Below, piece after piece: positions 1 through 5,159 of a DNA stretch of 6,065 bases (its first letter is position 1; every line of letters begins with the position of its first letter). The notes under the pieces were generated by a model, which saw only the letters and a program-made list of their open reading frames with translations, made no database searches and was not told the DNA's origin. The stretch comes from Myxococcales bacterium (GTDB taxonomy: Bacteria; Myxococcota; Bradymonadia; REDH01). The stretch covers positions 1 to 6,065 of the forward strand of contig JAGWVZ010000238.1 in NCBI GenBank assembly GCA_018970625.1, read 5' to 3'. Made by a program: the position numbers and the translations under genes.

Positions 1-1619
1 GCCTGTCTCCGGCTGCCGATTTCTTTCTGCCCAAATCACTCGGTGCCGTCACAAGCGTCGCGGGCTACAAGCCACCCGAGCCCGTCGAACAGGATGAGCG
101 CTCGTCTGTCCTGATCCGCAAGGGGGTGGCCGCGCTCAACCGTCGGCGCACACGCAACCGCACCACCGGCTCACTCAGGACCTCCACCGAAGGCCAGCCC
201 ATCAGCCCGGCTTCGGTCGTATCAGCCGACGCCATGCTTCAGGCGCCCCCGTTGCCTGTCGCTCGGGCTGCTACCGACATGCCTGATTCACCACCCCGCC
301 CTGGCATGCCCGGCTCGGTGGTGGCCATCACACCCAAATCGCGCGAAGAAGTTCCGGTCACTCCGATTCGGCGTCGAAAAGCAGAACCGGTTGACGTCCC
401 ACCTGAGGCCGCTCCCGCAACTTCGCTCCCGCCCGCTGCGGCTGAGCCTGCTCCGTCGCCTGCACTGGTGCCCGAAGCTGCCGCACCGGTGATGCGTCGT
501 CGCGTGGTCGAGCCCGCTCCCGTTACCAGTAGCCGCACCGGCAAAGGTCGCCACGGAACAGGACCCGCCCCCGAAGGCACCATCGGCGACCTCGCGGGCC
601 GCTCCAACTCCGGTTCGCTGCCCGCCGCATTTGTGGCTCCATCCCTCTTGCCCCCCGCGCCTCCTGCGCCATCGCGTACCGCCAGCGCGGTGCCCATTCA
701 ACCGGCCATAGGAAGGGCTCCTGTCGTGGCAGAAACCGGGGCCGATTCGGCAGCCGATGCCGCAATTGCCGCCCGGAGACGGGGAAGAAGCGCTTCCACG
801 CTGATCACCGTCGCATCGGAAGTCCCAGCTGTCACCCCGCTCACCGCGCCCGAAGCCGAGGTACGATGTAAGCGCGCGCTGGAGTCGGGGGATGCCGAGG
901 TCGCGCTCGATACGGCTCGGCGCGCATGGCAACTCGAGCCAACCCTGGGGCGTTATCTGCTCCTCATGGCGAGCACCGACCTGTCCGAAAAGCAACGCGA
1001 TCTCATCAACGTAGAGGCCGATCGCACCCACGGCCTCATGCTGCGCTCCGGACGTCTGGGTTTGTCAGAGCTCCTGTTGCTGATGAGCGCAAGGCGCGTG
1101 GATTCGGTCATTGATTTCTTTGAGCGGCTTGGCGACGAAGCCTGGACCGGCGAAGAAGAGCTGGCCTCTACCTTCATTCCCTGGGCGCTCATGTCTGCCG
1201 TCGAGCAGGAAGAGAGCCTGTCGCCCGATTCCTCGATCATGCAGCTTTGGGATGAGCTGTTCAGCCGGGGCGAAGACGCTTTCCCTACGATGGTGAATCA
1301 GCCCGCTCCGGTGGGTGTCTGGCTGCAGTGGGCCATGCAGGAGTTTCCGCTCAGTGAACCGGGTCGACGACGTCTGCTGCAACTCACCCGGGTGATTGTG
1401 GAGCGTATGCTGGCCGTGAAAGGCACCGCTGCCAACGAGCAGAAATCCATACAGGCTGCCCATGCGATCGTGGGCCTCTGCGAGGCGTTCGCGCTGGTGC
1501 GGCGCCGCGACGAGGGACGCTCCCTGCTCGCCGCAATTCGACCGCATGTGGCCTCGCGCCGTAGACTGGCCCGTGCCCTCGACGATGCTCTCGAGGCCTC
1601 GCCGGTCCTCAACGATTGA
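1..1619 (+). CDS. Unrecognised protein: Ala/Pro/Arg-rich linker plus helical C-terminal domain (5' end outside window)
   Basis: I do not recognise the family. The frame is open from the first complete codon (base 3) to TGA at 1617-1619. A GTG at 126 could start a 497-residue protein, but the 41 upstream codons are stop-free and protein-like, and no good ribosome site precedes 126, so the true start is probably left of the window. Numbering from the GTG, residues 1-245 are low-complexity Ala/Pro/Ser, probably disordered, and punctuated by Arg-Arg-Arg clusters at 6-8, 82-84, 124-126 and 217-219. Two of these share the pattern RRRxxEP. Residues about 245-490 are rich in Leu, Ala, Arg and Glu and look helical. 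The segment at 247-283 resembles one TPR-like helix pair (ALESGDAEVALDTARRAW). No signal peptide, membrane segment or catalytic motif is visible. The stop overlaps the methyltransferase start, so the two are likely co-transcribed. A scaffold or adaptor role is possible but unproven. Coding status is well supported; function is unknown. Confidence 0.8.
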   Translation, partial: LSPAADFFLPKSLGAVTSVAGYKPPEPVEQDERSSVLIRKGVAALNRRRTRNRTTGSLRTSTEGQPISPASVVSADAMLQAPPLPVARAATDMPDSPPRPGMPGSVVAITPKSREEVPVTPIRRRKAEPVDVPPEAAPATSLPPAAAEPAPSPALVPEAAAPVMRRRVVEPAPVTSSRTGKGRHGTGPAPEGTIGDLAGRSNSGSLPAAFVAPSLLPPAPPAPSRTASAVPIQPAIGRAPVVAETGADSAADAAIAARRRGRSASTLITVASEVPAVTPLTAPEAEVRCKRALESGDAEVALDTARRAWQLEPTLGRYLLLMASTDLSEKQRDLINVEADRTHGLMLRSGRLGLSELLLLMSARRVDSVIDFFERLGDEAWTGEEELASTFIPWALMSAVEQEESLSPDSSIMQLWDELFSRGEDAFPTMVNQPAPVGVWLQWAMQEFPLSEPGRRRLLQLTRVIVERMLAVKGTAANEQKSIQAAHAIVGLCEAFALVRRRDEGRSLLAAIRPHVASRRRLARALDDALEASPVLND

Positions 1620-2743
1620 TCTCCGTGTACGTCCTGCAAGAGCGGTATCCTGCACGTTCGGCCCACCATGCCGCTGCAACCCTGCTCCACGGCGACGCGC
1701 GAGCAGCGATGCGCTATGTCGCGGCTCAGCCGGTTCGCCCCACGCTGGTATACATGGATCCGCCCTTCGCCGTCGGGCGCGTCTTTGATCTTGGCGTCCG
1801 CGTCGGAGACCAGACCTGGGAACGGCCCGCCTACGACGATCGACTCCCAGACGGCTTTCAAGGCTACATCGACCGACAGACCGACGTCATTCAGGCCATT
1901 GCAACCGCCCTGGACCCCCACGGCAGCTTGCTCCTGCATTGCGATCATCGGGCGTCTCCCTACCTCGCGATGGCCTGCGACCGCATCCTCGGCATGGGGG
2001 ACCGACTGCCCGGCTCCACACGGCCCGGGTTCCGCAATGAGCTCATCTGGACCTACGGTCTGGGCGGCTCAAGCCCGGCTTTCTGGCCCCGAAAACACGA
2101 CACGATCTTCTGGTACACGCGCGGCAATCGCTGGTTTTTTGAGGCACCGCGCGTTCCGGCCACCTCGGCGCGCATGAAAGGCATGACGAAGAAGGCGACC
2201 GATGTGCTGGACGTGCCGACGCTCAACAACATGGCGCACGAGCGGACGGGTTACCCCACCCAGAAGCCGCTGGAGCTGCTGCAGCTGTTGATCAGCGCCC
2301 ATTCGCGGCCCGGCGAGCTGGTGGTGGACCCCTGCTGCGGCAGTGGCACCACAGGTGTGGCCGCCGTGCAGCTGGGCAGGGCGGCGGTTCTATCCGACCT
2401 GGGACGAGACGCGATCGCGTTCGCACGGACGCGGCTTCTGGAGGTTGGCGCCAGCGTCAGCGTCATGGCACTGAACGCCCACGCAGAAGGTGCCCCGCTG
2501 CATACCGTGTCTTCAGGCTCTCCACCCGATATCCCCGTCGCCTTTGCCGCGCTGGGGGTGCTGGACAGCTCGGGGACGTTTAGCGCGCTGGCCTGGAACG
2601 GCGCCATTGAAGGTTCAGTCGCGACTGACCAGCGCGCCTGGCTACAGCATGTGACTCCCGCACCGGAAGTGAACGCCGCCCTGTTATGGTTGGCCGATGG
2701 CACCACGTGGGTGGGTGCATGGCCAGCACCGCACCCTGAATAA
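1616..2743 (+). CDS. Site-specific DNA methyltransferase (amino-MTase, beta-class motif order)
   Basis: This gene encodes an S-adenosylmethionine-dependent DNA methyltransferase that modifies the exocyclic amino group of a base, most likely N6-adenine from its DPPF motif. Visible in 375 residues: catalytic motif IV DPPF at 48-51, LLHCDH at 106-111, the family segment RNELIW at 140-145, KHDTIFWYTR at 160-169, YPTQKPLELL at 213-222, and the cofactor-binding motif I DPCCGSGTTG at 238-247. Motif IV before motif I is the beta-class order seen in Mod and CcrM-like enzymes (N6_N4_Mtase fold). Residues about 275-375 extend past the catalytic core and match nothing I recognise; they could help target recognition. 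The start is TTG at 1616, whose last two bases lie in the preceding stop (TTGA overlap), implying translational coupling; a GTG at 1625 is the alternative. No Shine-Dalgarno sequence is close to either. No restriction gene is visible nearby, so it may be an orphan or have a partner to the left of the window. Target sequence cannot be read from this sequence. Confidence 0.92.
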   Translation: MISVYVLQERYPARSAHHAAATLLHGDARAAMRYVAAQPVRPTLVYMDPPFAVGRVFDLGVRVGDQTWERPAYDDRLPDGFQGYIDRQTDVIQAIATALDPHGSLLLHCDHRASPYLAMACDRILGMGDRLPGSTRPGFRNELIWTYGLGGSSPAFWPRKHDTIFWYTRGNRWFFEAPRVPATSARMKGMTKKATDVLDVPTLNNMAHERTGYPTQKPLELLQLLISAHSRPGELVVDPCCGSGTTGVAAVQLGRAAVLSDLGRDAIAFARTRLLEVGASVSVMALNAHAEGAPLHTVSSGSPPDIPVAFAALGVLDSSGTFSALAWNGAIEGSVATDQRAWLQHVTPAPEVNAALLWLADGTTWVGAWPAPHPE

Positions 2744-2823
2744 GCGGGCGGTAAAGCAGGATGCTTCGCGAGGAGTGCCAGTCAGTAGCAGAATTCATGC
2801 GCGCAATCATCGTGCAGCCCCTC

Positions 2824-4221
2824 TCAGCCGTTCAGCAGGCGACGTTCTACCGCTTCCAGACGCTGCCGCAGCGTATCGTCAGAACGCAGGGCGCGCTCCA
2901 TACTGCTGACCGCTGACAGAATGGTGGTGTGATCGCGCTCAAAGAACGCGCCCAGCTCGGGGTAGGACGCCGGAGTGTGCTTGCGCGCCAGATACATGGC
3001 CATCTTGCGCGGCTCCACGTGCCTGGCGATCCGCTTGCGTCCCCTGACGTCTCTGGGGGTTACGCCGAACTGCTCGCAGGTGAAGCGAAGCACGTCCTCG
3101 CAGCCAATACGCGGTTTTGATTCCTGTACGACGCGCGGCAGCTGGGCACGCGCCACATCCAGCGTGAGGGCAACCCCCTGCAGCTGCGCGTACGACAGCA
3201 CGCGGTGCAAGGCACCCTGCAGTTGCCGCACATTCCCACGGATACTGGCGGCGATGAACTCCAGAATGCCCTGCGGTGCGCTCACATTCATTGCGGCGGC
3301 CTTGCGACGCAGAATCTCCAGCCGCGTCTCTTCGTCAGGTACTTGCACATCGCAGATAAGGCCCATGGCGAGACGCGACTTCAGGCGCTCCTGCATGTCG
3401 CTCATCTCTTCTGGAATGCGGTCGCACGTCACCACGATCTGACGACCGGCCTGCGTCAGCGCGTTAAAGGTGTGGAAAAACTCTTCCTGCGCCTTCTCCA
3501 TGCGCTGAATGAGCTGAATATCGTCTACCAGCAGCAGATCGACGTCAAAGCGGTTCTTCTGCCGGAACTCGTCCATGCGCCGGTTGGTGATCGACGTGTG
3601 AAACTCGTTGGCGAAGGTCTCGGCGCTGACATACCGCACTCGAATCGACGGATTGGCTCGCAGCGCACCCACGCCAATGGCGTTCATCAGGTGGGTCTTT
3701 CCCAGACCCACGCCGCCGTAAATAAAGAGCGGGTTGTACGTCTGTCCTGGCGCTTCGGCGACGACGCGGGCCGCTGCGCTGGCGAAGCGATTGCAACCGC
3801 CCACGACGAACGAATCGAAGTCCATGATCGGACTCAGGCCGGCGGCTCCAATCCGGGCATCTACACTGGGTTCCTGCGCTGCAGCGCGTGACCGCTTGAT
3901 CGAAGAGGACCTCGCAGGGCGGCCGTCACTTCCGGAATGGGCGTCTGCATCAGCGGCCGCGCCGAAGAGCGTCTGCTGCGCGGCACCGTCGAATTCCAGC
4001 ACCACTCGCAGCGGCCTGCCGGCGATTCGCTCGGCGCATTGCTCGGCGAGCGGCTGTAGATTCTTGCCAAAGAGAATCGAGGCGACCTCATCACCGATCG
4101 ACAGAACAATCGACTCCTCATCCGACGTCCGCACGCGAGCCGCGTCCAGATAGGATGGATAGTGCGCTTCGCCAAGCACGCGGCGAAGTTCCTGACGGGT
4201 GATGTGCCAAAGGTCGAGCAT
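2824..4221 (-). CDS. dnaA: Chromosomal replication initiator protein DnaA
   Basis: DnaA is the AAA+ ATPase that binds 9-base DnaA boxes, melts the chromosomal origin and helps load the replicative helicase. The 465-residue product has all four domains. Domain I (1 to about 75) begins MLDLWHITRQEL with the usual Trp near the N-terminus. A variable Ala/Ser/Arg linker follows (about 80-130). The ATPase domain shows Walker A GGVGLGKTH (169-177), Walker B LLLVDDIQ (229-236), a sensor-1 region VVTCDR (263-268), an arginine-finger region RLKSRLAMGL (R283) and sensor 2 GNVRQLQGAL (R332). The C-terminal helix-turn-helix contains RKMAMYLARKHT and the signature RDHTTILSA (429-437), with the box-reading DHTT intact. 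Length is typical. I start it at ATG 4221 because GGAG lies 5 bases upstream and the protein then begins like other DnaA proteins; ATG 4317 would add 32 atypical residues. It stands alone: dnaN is not adjacent, and the downstream neighbour is a convergent methyltransferase. Confidence 0.97.
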   Translation of the reverse strand: MLDLWHITRQELRRVLGEAHYPSYLDAARVRTSDEESIVLSIGDEVASILFGKNLQPLAEQCAERIAGRPLRVVLEFDGAAQQTLFGAAADADAHSGSDGRPARSSSIKRSRAAAQEPSVDARIGAAGLSPIMDFDSFVVGGCNRFASAAARVVAEAPGQTYNPLFIYGGVGLGKTHLMNAIGVGALRANPSIRVRYVSAETFANEFHTSITNRRMDEFRQKNRFDVDLLLVDDIQLIQRMEKAQEEFFHTFNALTQAGRQIVVTCDRIPEEMSDMQERLKSRLAMGLICDVQVPDEETRLEILRRKAAAMNVSAPQGILEFIAASIRGNVRQLQGALHRVLSYAQLQGVALTLDVARAQLPRVVQESKPRIGCEDVLRFTCEQFGVTPRDVRGRKRIARHVEPRKMAMYLARKHTPASYPELGAFFERDHTTILSAVSSMERALRSDDTLRQRLEAVERRLLNG

Positions 4222-4230
4222 GCTTTCTCC
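4222..4230 (-). promoter_or_regulatory. Ribosome binding site of dnaA
   Basis: On the minus strand GGAGAAAGC directly precedes ATG 4221, placing GGAG (4227-4230) five bases from the start. This decides in favour of the 4221 start over the in-frame ATG at 4317, which has no comparable purine-rich site in front of it. Confidence 0.75.
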
Positions 4231-4392
4231 ACGGCCCACCTTATCCAACGAAGGGGAGCTGATGTGTGTCCGCGAGGGGAACCCGCGGTCGAACCGGGAA
4301 TGTCCGTTGGGTAACATCCACGTGTCGGCGATTCAACTGGCAACTTGGCTCCGCACGGGTGTTCAGTCTTTCTGTAACCCTCCGAAATGAGG

Positions 4393-4420
4393 CATATATC
4401 GGATTTTCTTTGAGTGTAGC
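4393..4420 (-). promoter_or_regulatory. Possible dnaA promoter
   Basis: On the minus strand a TATATG element (bases 4393-4398) lies 16 bases downstream of GCTACA (bases 4415-4420), matching sigma-70 consensus at 4 of 6 and 3 of 6 positions. A perfect DnaA box lies just upstream at 4430-4438, a location suited to autoregulation. Transcription starting here would give a leader of roughly 165 bases before dnaA. The match is weak and this is a guess from position and composition. Confidence 0.25.
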
Positions 4421-4429
4421 CCGGGGGGC

Positions 4430-4438
4430 TGTGGATAA
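4430..4438 (-). promoter_or_regulatory. Perfect DnaA box (TTATCCACA)
   Basis: The plus strand reads TGTGGATAA, the reverse complement of TTATCCACA, which is the high-affinity DnaA-box sequence known from many bacteria. It lies 209 bases upstream of the dnaA start, just upstream of the possible promoter. The DnaA encoded next door keeps the DHTT residues used to read this sequence, so site and protein fit together. Confidence 0.75.
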
Positions 4439-4507
4439 CGGTGGAGAACAGAAAATGACGTTATCACCGACGCTTTGCCCTGTGATCCTGAGGCGATCTT
4501 CCGAGAC

Positions 4508-4516
4508 TTGTCCACA
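4508..4516 (+). promoter_or_regulatory. DnaA-box-like site (TTGTCCACA, one mismatch)
   Basis: TTGTCCACA differs from TTATCCACA only at its third base. It lies three bases before an uninterrupted A/T run (4520-4530), after which a weaker box-like TAGTTCACA follows at 4529-4537. Box, AT run, box is the sort of arrangement expected at an origin unwinding element, though one near-match alone would not be persuasive. Confidence 0.5.
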
Positions 4517-4638
4517 TGCAAATTTTTATAGTTCACACAGCAGCTTGCGGACTTTTGCCGTTTAACACGGTAACCTGCGGCGCCTTCATTACTGCCTTTT
4601 TGTTCACCGCTCATCGCAGGGGTCGAAAACGGCGTCCA

Positions 4639-4659
4639 CGTGTGCTGAAAGTGCACACG
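4639..4659. repeat. Inverted repeat, 7-base arms with 7-base spacer
   Basis: CGTGTGC at 4639-4645 is the exact reverse complement of GCACACG at 4653-4659, with spacer TGAAAGT. It could be a dyad operator or a small hairpin. No T-run follows on either side, so it is not an intrinsic terminator. It ends one base before the larger palindrome at 4661-4693. Confidence 0.55.
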
Positions 4660-4660
4660 C

Positions 4661-4693
4661 ATTGTCGCAACTGTTTCAAACAAGTGCGTCAAT
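4661..4693. repeat. 33-base imperfect palindrome
   Basis: Left arm ATTGTCGCAACTGTTT (4661-4676) and right arm AAACAAGTGCGTCAAT (4678-4693) are reverse complements at 13 of 16 positions around a single central C at 4677. Mismatches fall at arm positions 5, 10 and 11, giving matched blocks of 4, 4 and 5 bases. An almost spacer-free dyad of this length in non-coding DNA suggests a binding site for a dimeric or tetrameric protein rather than an RNA hairpin, which would lack a loop. The protein that would bind it is unknown. Confidence 0.6.
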
Positions 4694-4819
4694 TCTGGCC
4701 GTTTGCGTGGTCGGTGCAGACGCGTTGTCGTCGCGCATGCATGGCTACAGAACGGGCGATGCCGCATCACTCGCCTGCGTGGGCCAGCACTCCTGCCGCC
4801 CCAACACGGTGCATGGGTC

Positions 4820-5050
4820 CTAAATCAACGTGGCGTTGCACTTCGGGCATCGCTTCTGGTGTGCGCTCGCGCCGCCGCTCCACCCGCACTCAAAACACAG
4901 CTTCACCGCCAGATGGCTGGCGGTATGCTTCAGGGTTGCGCGACGAGACAGGAAGTTCCACACCCACAGGACGGCCGTGAATCCGGCGATGCCGTACACC
5001 AGATGAAAGACCTTGTAGCCTGCTGCAAGGTCGAGGTTCATGAATTCCAT
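4820..5050 (-). CDS. Small single-pass membrane protein with C-terminal zinc ribbon
   Basis: The 76-residue product starts MEFMNLDL at ATG 5050 (or ATG 5041, which has GGA five bases upstream) and ends at TAG 4820-4822. Residues about 15-34 (FHLVYGIAGFTAVLWVWNFL) are hydrophobic and aromatic, a likely transmembrane helix. The SRRATLKH segment that follows is basic, suggesting a cytoplasmic C-terminus by the positive-inside rule. The tail holds CFEC (52-55) and CPKC (68-71), two CxxC knuckles 12 residues apart, as in four-cysteine zinc ribbons. The frame stays open upstream to 5398, but that extension lies antisense to the start of the neighbouring acyltransferase gene and has no protein-like features, so I exclude it. 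I do not recognise a named family. The protein might recruit or sense something at the inner face of the membrane, but function is unknown. It is divergent from the gene at 5160. Confidence 0.65.
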   Translation of the reverse strand: MEFMNLDLAAGYKVFHLVYGIAGFTAVLWVWNFLSRRATLKHTASHLAVKLCFECGWSGGASAHQKRCPKCNATLI

Positions 5051-5159
5051 CGGACGTGTCGGGTCTCGAGTAAAAACTGGAGGGTGGCGGATGCTTCCTT
5101 GCACCGTCGTGTATATCGGATGCATCTGACTGTGCGCCAGCCCTGCAGATGAGATGATC
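5051..5159. promoter_or_regulatory. Divergent intergenic region
   Basis: About 110 bases between two outward-facing genes must hold both promoters if each has its own. Its features are an AT cluster GTATAT at 5111-5116, the perfect 8-base palindrome GATGCATC at 5119-5126, and two copies of CGGATGC at 5088-5094 and 5117-5123. A TTGCAC at 5099-5104 resembles a -35 element for the plus strand, but no good -10 stands at the right distance. No promoter can be assigned confidently. Confidence 0.3.

Larger units (their letters stand above)
4222..4819. other. Non-coding region upstream of dnaA; candidate origin / dnaA control region
   Basis: About 600 bases with no convincing gene separate dnaA from the zinc-ribbon gene. 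The stretch is locally richer in A and T than the flanking genes. It holds one perfect DnaA box (4430-4438, minus), one box with a single mismatch (4508-4516, plus), several weaker 7-of-9 matches (for example 4225-4233, 4241-4249, 4529-4537 and 4641-4649), an uninterrupted 11-base A/T run at 4520-4530, and two inverted repeats at 4639-4693. Many bacteria place oriC next to dnaA, and box clusters beside an AT-rich unwinding element are its hallmark. Box density here is modest, so it could be only the autoregulated dnaA promoter with the functional origin elsewhere. From 4700 to 4819 I see nothing specific beyond a short GCATGCATG run at 4735-4743. Confidence 0.5.

Noticed and set aside
239..1031. 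Long minus-strand open frames inside the first gene
   Set aside because: They are Gly/Ala/Arg-rich shadows expected opposite a GC-rich, Ala/Pro-rich coding sequence; the plus-strand frame is continuous to the methyltransferase overlap.
2744..2823. Bidirectional terminator between the convergent methyltransferase and dnaA
   Set aside because: Only a 4-base stem (AGCA/TGCT) is visible, without a T-run on either strand; no intrinsic terminator is supported.
3205..3891. 228-codon plus-strand open frame opposite dnaA
   Set aside because: It is antisense to conserved DnaA motifs and has no recognisable features; it arises from codon bias.
4558..4570. Small hairpin CCGT/ACGG with a 5-base loop
   Set aside because: A four-base stem is expected often by chance, and no functional context supports it.
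4672..4682. Possible ParB parS site (TGTTTC near dnaA)
   Set aside because: The parS consensus is TGTTTCACGTGAAACA. Here TGTTTC runs straight into AAACA without the CACGTG core, so only a half-site similarity exists.
4363..4770. 135-codon minus-strand open frame upstream of dnaA
   Set aside because: The translation has no recognisable domain and odd composition. The frame runs through the DnaA boxes, AT run and palindromes, and no ribosome site supports its start.
4231..4819. rpmH or a tRNA gene beside dnaA
   Set aside because: No L34-like reading frame and no T-loop (GTTCGA-type) or acceptor-stem pairing was found in this stretch on either strand.
4516..4980. 154-codon plus-strand open frame
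   Set aside because: The first part is briefly hydrophobic, but the rest is Arg/Ser/Thr-rich shadow sequence antisense to the zinc-ribbon gene, with no motif or ribosome site.
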